In this document: in pieces, positions 12,438 to 23,780 of the stretch
How the letters are laid out: every line of letters starts with the position of its first letter
Position numbering within the stretch: position 1 is the stretch's first letter
NCBI RefSeq assembly: GCF_011075055.1
Contig: NC_058152.1
Coordinates: 558,001-622,000 of the forward strand
Direction of reading: 5' to 3'
DNA length: 64,000 nt
From: Mangifera indica
Lineage: Eukaryota; Streptophyta; Magnoliopsida; Sapindales; Anacardiaceae
Notes under the pieces: model-generated
Told to the model about the DNA's origin: nothing
Databases searched by the model: none
What the model saw: the letters and a program-made list of their open reading frames with translations, nothing else
Program-made: the position numbers and the translations under genes

Positions 12438-14166
12438 ATATATATATATTATGATTTTTCTGCCATATCTTCTCATTCCTATTCTATCTATAGTTTTGTT
12501 CCTCTGCTTCTCCATCTATTTGTGGTAAAATAAGCATCTTTGTTGTGTCAAGTTATTTTTTTACAAAGCTGCTCATCAATTTATAAACTTTTAACTATCT
12601 GGTTCATGGAGCTAATCTTTGCCATTGCTTTATCCATGGTCAATGAAGCTACGGTGAATCCTAAGGTGTTGTTGGAGCTTTTCTCAATGTATCGTGATTG
12701 GCAGGAGGAGAAGGTTCAACAAATTAGCAAGAGACAGGTTTGTGTAATTGTGTTGCTGATGATAAATTTGAGGAGTTAGATAAGAATCCATTAATAATTT
12801 AATATGGACTTACCAAAATAATAATAATAATAATAATTTAATATGGACTTAGATATCCCAAAGGCATAAGATGGATCAGATGGTGTGGATGCCCATGAAT
12901 CCAAAATCTGATCTTTATATTTCTAGATCAGGGAATTGGATTAAGATTCTAGTTCAAATTTACTCTGGGATATAGACCTGGCCCGAAGATATTAAATTTG
13001 CTATCATGTTTAATTGATCGTCAAAGACAAAAGTCAAATATGCATCGGATGCTTGTTGAACTGGATCAGTTTTCAGACCTGTGGTTTGTCATGAAGTTTC
13101 TGGATGGATTCAAATGCATAACTGATGTTTTATTGACTGTAAAATGTTAGCTATTATATCATTGTTTTACATATGATGATGGACTAGTTTTGAACTGGGT
13201 GGTGGACCTTGGTGGAATTGTCAACTTTTTATAAGAATATTTACTCATAAACTGAAAAGTTCTGATGGTTTGCCCTTGACTTTAAAGTTATGTTCAACTT
13301 TGGAGTCAGGGCTGTAAATTGGTTAACATCCTACTCAAACTAGAAATAATTAATCTATATAGTAGCTAAAAAAATTAGGAATTCTATGTTGCAAACAATA
13401 TAACTGTGTAAAAAGAAAAATCATTGCAGGGAGAGGTGGAAAACAAGATAGAAGTTGCAGATGCTTTGGCAATCAAACTTCTTCAACGATTTAATTATTC
13501 AGTGTCGGCAATGAAGGCAACTTCACAGCATTTATCAGGAGGTAATTGTTCGGTGTCAGAATGCTTATACTGTAAAATTATTGGGCTGTCGAATTGCAAT
13601 TATTGCTAAATCTGCATTTTATCAACTCAATTCTATTAATGCAATTTGCTGGTTTACATTATAATAAAAAGTAAAAGAAAATTTTATCAGAATCTGTTTG
13701 CTCAAGACTGTGAAGTGAAAATGTGGACTAGCATTTGTGGTAGAGCTTACACCATAAACTGTCTGGACATATCAACTAGGACTACAACTTGCAAATAGGG
13801 GTGGATTATAGCCAAGCTGAGTCAAAACTTGTCAAACTCAAGCCGAGCTTGAACTTGAGCAAGCCCAAGCTCTAGAGTGACTTGGTTTAAATCCAGCCTT
13901 ATTTGCAAATTCTTTGATGAACTGTATTAACTATTAAGTTTTTAATAAATTGGAAAATCCATGCAGTTCATTCGTTGCAAGTGGAACTTGGGGAGCTAAA
14001 AGGAAGGTTGACTGAAGTTATGAGTAACTGTGATGCACTGTGCAAGAGAATTGCTGCTGAGGGACCAGAATCACTCCAGGCATCTATAAAGCCCTTTGGA
14101 TTGTCTACTGGATCAGAGGTTAGCTGTACCTCATCGTCCTTGCAAAAGGATTCTGAGTGTAAGTAG
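10587..14166 (+). CDS. Small coiled-coil protein, not recognised
   Basis: Six exons join in frame: 10587-10613, 10719-10802, 10901-10985, 12649-12737, 13430-13541 and 13967-14166, giving 198 residues. The first 70 residues are polar, with Ser/Thr/Pro-rich stretches (TTPILTTPPTEG, KQSSSSTS). Residues about 72-170 look strongly helical with heptad-like hydrophobic spacing (KVLLELFSMYRDWQEEK, ALAIKLLQRFNYSVSAM, LQVELGELKGRLTEV), followed by a Ser-rich tail. There is no signal peptide or membrane segment. I cannot name the family. The layout (short helical core of about 100 residues, polar ends) recalls subunits of small coiled-coil trafficking complexes such as BLOC-1/BORC, but that is only a resemblance. 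Every joint has a GT donor and AG acceptor, and the phases agree. Intron 3 is long (1.66 kb) and carries microsatellites. Confidence 0.82.
12220..12450. repeat. Microsatellites in intron 3
   Basis: Within intron 3 of the coiled-coil gene there is an (AT)n run near 12220-12238 and a compound (CT)n-(CTAT)n-(TA)n run near 12401-12449. A further (ATA)n run lies at about 12816-12838, flanked by two copies of 'taatttaatatggactta' (about 12794 and 12834). Confidence 0.9.
13792..13915. mobile_element. Short GGGTGGAT-ended inverted-repeat element
   Basis: The left end 'ttgcaaataggggtggatta' pairs with the right end 'aaatccagccttatttgcaa' as an inverted repeat. The inside is rich in 'caagctgag', 'aagcccaagctc' and 'cttgaacttgag' motifs, the signature of a family scattered through this window. 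It sits in intron 5 of the coiled-coil gene and has no coding capacity. Confidence 0.65.
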
Positions 14167-14446
14167 TCCTCTACAGAAGCCTAGTTAGACTAACCTTTTT
14201 TTTTTTTGTGTATAATTTTCCTTTTTGTTGGGATTTACATACCCAATAAGGAGTCTAACCTGTATCTTGACGAACACTTGGATGAGCAAGTCTGATTGAA
14301 TCAACAAAACATTCTTTTTGAACTCATATTTGCAGTTCATCACTTGTGATTAAAAAATCATTGAAGAAATTATAGAAAGAAAAATTTTCCTATTTCATAT
14401 CCACAGAGAGAATAGTGTCCAGTGTCATACATTCAGTCAGATCTAA

Positions 14447-14675
14447 CTAGGGTTGAATTTGATCTAGTTTGAGTCCATATAAAACTTAATTCAAGATTGA
14501 CTCGAATTTAAAAGAGTTAGTTCAAAATCAATAATTTGAGTCTCGAACTCAGTTAAAAAATAATTTAACTTTATATTTAATTTAAACCGGTTTGAACTCA
14601 AATGTTCAAATCGATTCGAATTCGGCTCATTCAAATTGAGTTTGAGTAGTTTGGATTGAATCCAACCTAAAAGCT
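14447..14675. mobile_element. GGGT(T/G)GAAT-ended inverted-repeat element
   Basis: The left end 'ctagggttgaatttgat' pairs with the right end 'attgaatccaacctaaaag'. The interior is A/T-rich with repeated 'aattcgag/ttcaaat' motifs and no usable coding frame. It is the same family as the elements at 13792, 14702, 20259 and 41692. Confidence 0.65.
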
Positions 14676-14701
14676 TACTCACACAAAGAAAATATAAGAA
14701 T

Positions 14702-14948
14702 AGGGGGTGAATTCAATTTAAGTCAAACCAAACTTGTATTTGGCTCGAACTATGATCAAAGCTATAATGTTTAGTTTAAATTTGAATTTGAGCTCGTTCG
14801 AATTAGTGGGATGCACCATATCACTAGATGAAAAAATGAGTTGATCTCGAACTGAGCTATTGAGCTGAAACTGTAGAATGAAATCAATTTGTTCAAATCG
14901 AGTTATAGATTTCATCCAAACCAGCTCTGATTGGATCCACTCCTAGAA
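14702..14948. mobile_element. GGGTGAAT-ended inverted-repeat element
   Basis: The left end 'agggggtgaattcaattt' pairs loosely with the right end 'gattggatccactcctag'. The interior has 'ggctcgaact', 'gagctcgttcg' and 'ctcgaactgagct' motifs. It lies about 27 bases from the previous element of the same family, so the locus looks like repeated insertion into a related target. Confidence 0.6.
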
Positions 14949-15434
14949 GTGGCAACAAGGAACCCCACCGATATCAGTGATTCTTTCCTTGGATAAATGA
15001 TTGAGTAAATAAAACCAGATCTACTTTAGAAGATAAACTATAACAACCAATAACTGCAAGTCCTTCTCAGGATATTATTCATTAGTGTCCCAGTGTTTAG
15101 AAGGATGGATGCATCATTAACCATGCATGGTGAATCCCTAACACAACATGTAGGCTAATTTATAACACTAGAATAATCCAAACTGAAAGCCACCGACACA
15201 GGATGACACTGATAATCTCTTGACATTGGAGTTTCAGCGTTCAAAACTTAAAAAGTTAGAAATGCAAATATAGACTGATAGTAACAGGAAACAAGTACCT
15301 GAAGTTGAATGAATGAAGTTACAGAGACTCGAACAACATAGAACAGTTTGAACCAAATAAATATTCTCCTCCAAAATCAAACTATATTGATTGAAACTCT
15401 AGAAACACACAGATCCAGCAGAAAATTTAACAAA

Positions 15435-16547
15435 TCAAGGCTGTTGCTGGGCATCCATGTATCCAGCATCAACAAGAACCTTCTCTCTTTTGGCCAATTC
15501 AATATCTTCATCAACCATCATCTTCACCAACCTCTCAAACCCCACTTTAGGTTTCCACCCAAGCACTTTCCTAGCCTTGCTTGAATCCCCCTTCAAATTA
15601 TCCACTTCGGCTGGCCTGAAGTACCTCTTGTCAATCACCACGTGATCCTTCCAATTCAAACCCACATACCCAAATGCCACCTCTAGAAACTCCTCCACAG
15701 TATGTGATTCCTCGGTTGCCACCACATAATCATCAGGTTTTTCTTGCTGTAACATCATCCACATTGCCTCCACATAATCACCTGCAAATCCCCAATCTCT
15801 GGATGCCTGTAAATTCCCCAAAAACAATTTGCTCTGTAAACCGATCTTGATCCTCCCCACCGCACGAGTTATCTTTCTAGTCACAAAATTTTCACCTCTC
15901 CTGGGCGATTCATGGTTGAACAAAATCCCGTTACAAGCAAAGAGCCCATAAGCTTCCCGGTAATTAACTGTGTACCAATGCGCAGCGCATTTGGAAGCGG
16001 CGTACGGAGATCTAGGATGGAAAGGGCTGGTTTCGGATTGTGGAGGCGGAGTCGATCCGAACATTTCGGACGATCCAGCTTGGTAATACCGGATGTGGGA
16101 CCTCCCCGTGGCGGCAATGTGAGATCTGACGGCTTCAAGTAAACGGAGGGCACCAGTAGCCACCACATCAGCGGTGTAATCTGGGATCTCGAAGGAGACT
16201 GCCACGTGTGACTGTGCGGCCAAATTGTAAACCTCGTCAGGGAGAATAGTGTCGAGCCAACGCCGAAGAGAAGAGGCGTCGGTGAGATCGGCATAGTGGA
16301 GCTTCATCCGGGCCTTGTGGGCGTTGTGAGGGTCGATGTAGATGTGGTTGATACGCTGCGTATTGAAGTTGGAGGAGCGACGGATCAAGCCGTGGACTTC
16401 GTAGCCCTTGTCGAGGAGGAATTCGGTTAGATAAGAACCGTCTTGGCCGGTAATACCCGTGATCAAGGCAATTTTGCGTAGAGGATTGGCGGCGTCGCCA
16501 TTGTTGATGCACCCAGATCTGGCAGTGTCGTTGTTGTCAGATGCCAT
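15435..16547 (-). CDS. GMD: GDP-mannose 4,6-dehydratase
   Basis: This single uninterrupted exon encodes 370 residues, the usual size for plant GMD. The enzyme converts GDP-D-mannose to GDP-4-keto-6-deoxy-D-mannose, the first step towards GDP-L-fucose for cell-wall polysaccharides and glycoproteins, in the cytosol. The sequence shows an NADP-binding Rossmann motif GITGQDG at 31-37, the [11 protein letters not shown] segment at 56-66, SSEMFG at 159-164, the catalytic YxxxK pair Y182/K186 (SPYAASK), and the [16 protein letters not shown] block from 211. The N-terminal 24 residues are a variable polar leader. The start is the first in-frame ATG and leaves the Rossmann fold complete. No introns, as is common for this gene in plants. 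Arabidopsis has two paralogues (MUR1/GMD2 and GMD1); I cannot say which this matches. Confidence 0.96.
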   Translation of the reverse strand: MASDNNDTARSGCINNGDAANPLRKIALITGITGQDGSYLTEFLLDKGYEVHGLIRRSSNFNTQRINHIYIDPHNAHKARMKLHYADLTDASSLRRWLDTILPDEVYNLAAQSHVAVSFEIPDYTADVVATGALRLLEAVRSHIAATGRSHIRYYQAGSSEMFGSTPPPQSETSPFHPRSPYAASKCAAHWYTVNYREAYGLFACNGILFNHESPRRGENFVTRKITRAVGRIKIGLQSKLFLGNLQASRDWGFAGDYVEAMWMMLQQEKPDDYVVATEESHTVEEFLEVAFGYVGLNWKDHVVIDKRYFRPAEVDNLKGDSSKARKVLGWKPKVGFERLVKMMVDEDIELAKREKVLVDAGYMDAQQQP

Positions 16548-16618
16548 TGATGTACGGTGTGAGAGAAGGAAGCAGTCGATTGAGGGCGAAAATGCAAATG
16601 GCAGCTCTGAACTTAACT

Positions 16619-16628
16619 GTTTTATAGA
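16619..16628 (-). promoter_or_regulatory. Candidate TATA box of GMD
   Basis: Read on the minus strand this is CTATAAAAC, about 75 bases upstream of the GMD ATG at 16547. A second TATA-like site, TTATAAAC, lies about 20 bases further upstream. The position fits a short 5' UTR. Confidence 0.55.
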
Positions 16629-16819
16629 GACAGGCGACGTTTATAAGTCAAGGTGAGGTATGAATGAGCTGTTAAAAATGGCCGACTCATGGTGTCATGT
16701 TAGTTAGTGGTGCAGTGCACTGCGGTGCGTTTTGATTCGTGGAGTTGAAAGGGCAATCATGGTTTTAAAAATATTGGGTTAGTGGGTTTGACCTATTTGA
16801 ATGGAAACGAACACCAATT

Positions 16820-17100
16820 TGAGTGACTGATTAGACCAAGTAAAGGCTGCCGGGATGAAGACGGTGAATTAAACTAGGTAATTGAAACCATTAGATGATG
16901 AGTAATTATGACTTTTGACCTATTCAAACAAAAAGTCAATCTAGTTGGGGTGATAGATTAAACTAGGTAAAGGCTCCGAAGCATGATAAATTACGATCGA
17001 ATTCAATCAGAATGATAGATTAAACTACATAAGACTTATAAATTGGGATAAATTACAATCGAATATGGTTTGGGTGATGAAATAAACTAGAATAAATTAG
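16820..17100. repeat. Degenerate tandem repeat, ~62-63 bp unit
   Basis: A motif like 'tgatagattaaactaggtaa' recurs at about 16824, 16951, 17013 and 17075, i.e. at multiples of 62-63 bases (one unit between 16824 and 16951 is more diverged). Between the motifs a 'gataaattacgatcgaat' type segment also recurs. It is minisatellite-like, old and diverged. Confidence 0.7.
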
Positions 17101-18467
17101 ATAAAAATTATTAATTAAGATGAAATATTGTCAAACTTGCCTATTTCTTGATCCAAACTCTTATATCAAAATGATATCAACATAAAAATAATCAATTGGG
17201 ATTTAAACTAACCCTTACTAATATTGAAAATTGTTTAAATATTATTTTTAATAATTATTTGTTTATTAATTGATTAAAACCGATCTGGTCATTGGATGAG
17301 CGCTTAATAACATTGTTGTAACATTAAATATTTAATGTTTTTTTTTTAATAATTTCTTATAATCAATTAAATGTAAGTAGTCAACATAGATAACAAGACG
17401 AAGAATCACATCCGTCACACAAGTTAAAAGGAAGATGGTTTAAGATGGTCATTGTTCTTTCCTTATAATAAATATTAATTTAAATATTAATGATATTACT
17501 ATATAATTAAATAATTAAAATTAAAATTATAAAAAAATAATTATATAATAATATATCATAATTAATATTCAAAATTAATATTTTTATAAATATATATATT
17601 ATCATTTAATTGTGTAAACAATATATTGTTTTGATGTTTGTAATAATTTTGTATTTATAGTTAAATCCATAAAAATTAAATCATTATGTAAAGGTTAGAT
17701 ACTCGAGCTACATGGCAATCACCCTAGGGATATACACAAGTGAGTTGCAAGTAGCTTCGACTTTCAAATCAAACTCGAATGTATTATTAATTAGTTTCAT
17801 AAGTTTGTGAGCTTACAATTCGATTCGAATAAAATTTAATAAGTTTCTAAAAATTTCAAATCTTATATTTACACCGTTAAAAGACCTTCACGCATAACTT
17901 TGAATAAAAAAATGATAACTGTTAAATATATTTTTTTGAAAGTTATGAGGCTATTGGGGATTTTGTTGGTTGCAAACAAAATAAATAATATCGTTGACGA
18001 AATGAATAATATTATCAATAGGATAAAAAATGTTACTGAAAGAGATTTGAGTCAAATTTGAATCTTGTTATCAAACTAAAACTCTAAAGTTTGAATCAAA
18101 CCCAACTGAATTGGTTCGAATCCAATCTTAAAAGGAATCATTTTGCATTGCACCTCCTCCACATTATCACAGGATACCAATCCCCCAAAAACCACCGTGA
18201 ATCAGAACTCTTACTGATGTGATTACTTTTCACCTAATTGGAACCTACATAACCATAGCAACAAATAAAGTTAAACATGAAGAAACTGAATTATTCATAC
18301 AAAAAAAAAATCTAACTTCACTTCAGTGGAAGCTTCAATAATCTAACTCTCAAATTTCAATTCAGTCTATCTGCAACTTTTTATTTTTGACAAGTCCAAT
18401 TCCCACAAAATAATAAAATTTGATAAGAATATTATTAACAGACAAAGAGTATATCAAGCAATACCAC

Positions 18468-18614
18468 TTACAGTTATAATGAGTATTAATTTGCGTATCA
18501 ATGATAATGTGTCACTATATAATTACTCATTATTTTATCGTCAATTCAAAATCACTAAATATATAGTAACATATCATCATTGTTACTCAAATTGATATAA
18601 ATTATAAGTACACA
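18468..18614. mobile_element. AT-rich palindromic MITE
   Basis: The left arm 'acttacagttataatgag' pairs with the right arm 'ataaattataagtacac', and inner segments pair too ('gataatgtgtcactatat' with 'atatagtaacatatcatc'). The centre contains 'cgtcaattcaaaatcact'. There is no coding capacity. It lies just downstream of the MSRA5-like gene and resembles other AT-rich palindromes in the window. Confidence 0.65.
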
Positions 18615-18654
18615 GTTTTATTGATTGATATTAAATTCTAATGTCAAAGACCCG

Positions 18655-21020
18655 TTACACATCTCTCAAAATAGGCCAACCTTTTCTAATTATACCTTTG
18701 ATCTTATCATCAATCAGCTTCTGAACCTTTGGAGGGCAAAGCTCTGCTGCATAGCCGTTTAGTTTTGCAGCCAGACTTGACTTCTCAAGCTCCTCTTGTG
18801 GTAAGTTTCCCATCAGCTGAAGAAGGAAAGGGTTCCGTTTGAGCTCAAATTTCTGCACGATCACAACAATCAAAGTCAATGTTCTTAACCAATGATTTTT
18901 ACTGTTGTACGTAGTAACACTGCAAAAGAAATCACATGCCCATCATTGCAACATTGATAAAATCAGAAAGAGCTACTTATTGTCTTCAACAATATCTATA
19001 TTACTCAATCGTTTCAAGTTCATTATCGGCTTCATGTTCTCCACTAAAAAATTTTATCTTTTCCATTAGGCTGAGGCTGAAGAAGTTTTTACAGTAACAA
19101 AACCAAACAACAGATGTTTGTCCAATCTTTTGCAGGGAAAAATGGCAGGAAAAAGAACTAAGAATAGTTGACTTAAACATTTTGAAAAAATAATAATAAT
19201 AAGAAGAAGAACTAAGGTATACTAGACCTGATGCTCAGGCTCTGCAGGATAAAAATTTCCAAGTTTTTGAATTTGAGTAGCCACGATGCTCCTCTTCGAC
19301 TTCATTTGCTCTTTTTCTTTGCTAAGAGCAGCCAATCTAGACTCATCTGTTCCACTAGTGAAAATAATAGACCTGTTCACAGGTAATGGTTTACAGATTA
19401 TCTTTGATTATGACATGAAGTAAGAAATAGGCATTAATTACAAGAAAAAAAAATGTAAAGAACAAACAGAAGCTCTCTGCAAACATTTTCACCTGTATTG
19501 ATTACCCACGTCAGGACCTTGCCCAAATACTTGCCTACAATCATGACTTGACCAAAAAACCTCCAAAAGTTGCCTAAAAGTGATCAACCTAGGATCGTAC
19601 TCAACCTTCAAAGCATTCAGAAAACCATATCAGACAAATTTCCATACACATGGTACGAACCATAGCAAATTGATTGAAGCTGCATAGAAAGTAATGGGAG
19701 GAAGATGTAATTTTGTCACCAGCTCTGATTAAAGCTTGAATAAGTAAGAAAAAAACAGGAGATTGACTAAGCAACTGTCCCTAGCGAACTTGATTTTACG
19801 AGAATAATACTACACTTACTAACTTATTCATATAAACTGACGTCTTTTGATGTGATTGAGTGATTTTGAATTATAGGTAATCTAAATAATTAGATCACCT
19901 AATCACATTCAAACACATTAGTTTGTTAAATAAATTGGTAAGAAAATTTAGTAACTGTAGTATTATTCTCCATGAAAAAAAAAGAGTTCATACGCCATAT
20001 TGATTAGGAATCAAGAACTTCCGATAAAAGTTGATTATTTTGAAATAATATCCATGCTTAAATTATTGCTAGGAAAACTTAAGCAGTTTTAAAGGGAAAC
20101 TAAAATCACATGATATTGTGAAATCATATAGCCCATATATTAAAATTATATAAGATCTCCCAAGAGAGAATAATTTCTGAGAAGTTAAAACTAAACTAGT
20201 TCAACAAAATCTAAAGCCTACAACTTACTAACCATAGTGAAACACAACATCACATGACCAGAGATGGATCCAAGCCGAGTTTGCCTGGCTTGAACAAGCT
20301 AATCTCAAGTTAAAGTTCCAACTCGGCAATTCAGATTGAGATCATCTCGTTCGCCCATCTGATGATATTGTTCATCCCATCAACAATACAGTTTGCCCTC
20401 CCAACATATTATTTATCCCGTCGACAGCCCTCCAGTGACATTGTACACTAACTTAAACAAGCTCGAGTTTGAGCTGGACATTGTGGATTCGATCCGAGCT
20501 CTCGGATGAATCCATTCTTACCGGCATGATCAAATTGCCAGAACATTTGCAGGCACCAAGTCCATCTAATTAGCTTACTGACACTATTTTGACAACATCA
20601 ATTTAATAATTCTGAAAACAGACAGATACTTAGCAAGACAGCGTCCTAAACTTAGAAATTAGAAAAATTAAAAGAAAAATCAAATATTTATAAGAATTAA
20701 AGAATGTATGTACCGATAATCAATAAAAAAAGTACCAGAACGGACTCGGCATGATCACCCAAGCTCCGAAATTCAGGGTTGGTTTTGGATCCGCCAGCGT
20801 ATCCAGCGGTGGTACGCACGACTCCATTTAAGCATCCGAAAACGGCTTCCGATCTCCAGAAGGAGCCAAGGGCGAAAACGGCAGTGTTTAAGGGGCTGTC
20901 CGGTTGGTTCTGAACGGTATTCGTGATCCGATCAGGAAACCGAATGCAGAATGTTTTATCGGGAAATGACAGTGCAAGTAGAATGAGAGAAAGTATGTAA
21001 GGTAGTGAGAGATTTGCCAT
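18655..21020 (-). CDS. MSRA5: MSRA5-type peptide methionine sulfoxide reductase-like protein
   Basis: Four exons join in frame: 21020-20736, 19605-19493, 19372-19228 and 18852-18655, giving 246 residues. A hydrophobic N-terminus (residues 6-20) looks like a secretory signal. The MsrA fold is recognisable: AVFALGSFW at 47-55, GVVRTTAGYAGG at 66-77, LGDHAESV from 87, VEYDP at 96-100, and GQGPDVGNQYR ending at 133. The C-terminal GYAAELCPP/IRKGWP block is characteristic of the plant MSRA5 branch. MsrA enzymes reduce methionine-S-sulfoxide through a catalytic Cys in GCFW. Here that position is Ser53 (GSFW), so classical activity is doubtful; as I recall, GSFW is also found in other MSRA5 proteins. 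Remaining Cys residues include C25, C63, C118 and one in LCPP. Intron 1 (1.13 kb) carries two transposon remnants. Confidence 0.88.
19800..19970. mobile_element. Palindromic MITE in MSRA5 intron 1
   Basis: The ends 'gagaataatactaca' and 'tgtagtattattctc' are a perfect inverted repeat with further pairing inwards ('cttactaacttattcata' with 'taaattggtaagaaaatttag'). The centre holds 'gattgagtgattttgaatt' and 'ctaatcacattc', also self-complementary. Length is about 171 bp with no coding capacity. Confidence 0.85.
20259..20520. mobile_element. GATGGATCC-ended inverted-repeat element in intron 1
   Basis: The left end 'agagatggatccaagccgag' pairs with the right end 'gctctcggatgaatccattctt'-type sequence. 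The interior has repeated 'gatattgttcatcccatcaa' and 'cagtttgccctcccaac' type units and a 'caagctcgagtttgagctgg' stretch, typical of the GGGTGGAT family seen at 13792-14948 and 41692. Confidence 0.7.
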
Positions 21021-22151
21021 GGTGAGAAAGAGTGAATTCGAGGTATCTACTTGGGCATCGTATTGTGAGACCCCAACCCATTAGAGCAGGTGTCTTTTTA
21101 AGAATGATAATTCGATCATTCAAATCGGATTTTCAAACCGTCTCTCTTTGAGTAAGGGCAGGATTTCTTAATCGAGATAGAGACCAGACCAGCATTAGAC
21201 TAAAATCAATATAGTCGAGGATAGAAAGGTAATATCCTCGACCTATGCTCTCTCCGGTTTGACCTCTCTTTATATATTCCTAAATATTGTATTGTTTTTA
21301 AAAATTTAAATTATTACAAATATTTTTCTAAGCACATGAGAATGGAAAGGGAATTTCCTGCAGAAGCAAAAACGAAAATTAAGATATTCGACTCCTTATT
21401 CTATAGACATCTTGTCCCATTGACATCCCTTATCTCTTTATTAGGCAAAGTGTTAAAAATATGATGGATTTTATCCTAATTAAGTTGAACATAAAATCAA
21501 TATGAGTTCAAACTTATTCAAATTACTATATAATATTATATTAGATAATGCACTACAAAATAAATAGTATTATTAAAAAAGTAATCAATGTTGACTATAA
21601 AATTAATGATGTCAATAAATGATCGAATGAGCCAATCTACATCTGTCTAGTACATACTATCTTGGATTGAATCCACTCCTTTGTTAAAGTCAATTCATAA
21701 TATTTGATGTTTCAAATGAGAAATACTTTTATGTAATATGAGATGAATACTAATGAACAGACATACAGGGAAGGAGATGTCTTATTTCCAATATATCCAA
21801 TCCATTAAGAGCGATTAATCCATGCAATTATTGCAGAAGGGGATTGTGAGCCAATGAGAACGCTATATATCTGAAGATGCACTGCTGGGGTATGCCATAA
21901 CAACATTTCCATAGTAAATCTGATGAGATTTCAATTCAAAGAAATCAAAATCGTTCATAGAAAACACATAATAAGATTAGAAAATTAACATAAATCTAAA
22001 TTTCAAACCAACCAAAAAAAGAAACAAGTCTTTCGATCCAAATCTGAACAAAACTTTCTACTGTAAAATGTGCTAAATAATAGCTTCTGATAGAACTCCA
22101 TAAGATTGATAACAGATTTTAGATAGAAAGCAATAAATAAAACTCAGGAAA
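21021..22151. other. Intergenic region, MSRA5 promoter to RPL8 3' end
   Basis: Both flanking genes run on the minus strand. The proximal part next to 21020 must contain the MSRA5 promoter; the part near 22152 probably holds the RPL8 3' UTR. The middle is AT-rich with a 'tagtacatactatcttggattgaatcc' remnant near 21650. No gene is seen. Confidence 0.6.
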
Positions 22152-23643
<1,492 letters not shown>

Positions 23644-23699
23644 TTAGAGAAAGAAGGTCAGGCGGCAGTTTTGTAAGATCAGGGTTTGCACAGGAGAAA

Positions 23700-23708
23700 C
23701 TAGGGTTT
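23700..23708 (-). promoter_or_regulatory. Telo box of RPL8
   Basis: Read on the minus strand this is AAACCCTAG, about 65 bases upstream of the RPL8 start codon. Telo boxes (AAACCCTA) are known elements of plant ribosomal-protein promoters and 5' UTRs. Confidence 0.75.
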
Positions 23709-23712
23709 CTCT

Positions 23713-23724
23713 CTTATATTTATA
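23713..23724 (-). promoter_or_regulatory. Candidate TATA box of RPL8
   Basis: The minus strand reads TATAAATATAAG about 80 bases upstream of the ATG. It lies between two telo boxes. Confidence 0.55.
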
Positions 23725-23771
23725 GACAAGTTTTTTCTATACGACATCGTTTACTGGTTCTCTAATATTCT

Positions 23772-23780
23772 TTAGGGTTT
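23772..23780 (-). promoter_or_regulatory. Second telo box of RPL8
   Basis: The minus strand reads AAACCCTAA about 135 bases upstream of the ATG. Together with the copy at 23700 it supports coordinated expression with other translation genes. Confidence 0.7.

Larger units (their letters stand above)
14167..15434. other. Intergenic region between convergent genes
   Basis: The region separates the 3' ends of the coiled-coil gene and the GMD gene. It contains two adjacent inverted-repeat elements (annotated separately). The remainder, about 14950-15434, probably holds the 3' UTR of GMD on the minus strand. No gene is seen. Confidence 0.6.
16548..18654. other. GMD upstream region and intergenic repeats
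   Basis: The first 200 bases upstream of GMD form its promoter. Further out lies a degenerate 62-63 bp tandem repeat (16820-17100). Next are AT-rich palindromic sequence (17465-17640), a stretch at about 17700-18135 rich in 'aactcgaa/ttcgaa' motifs, and a palindromic MITE (18468-18614). No gene is seen. Confidence 0.6.

Noticed and set aside
15881..16294. 137-codon minus-strand frame within GMD, and other long frames on both strands of the same gene
   Set aside because: They are out-of-frame shadows of the GMD coding exon, which has a complete family-typical protein.
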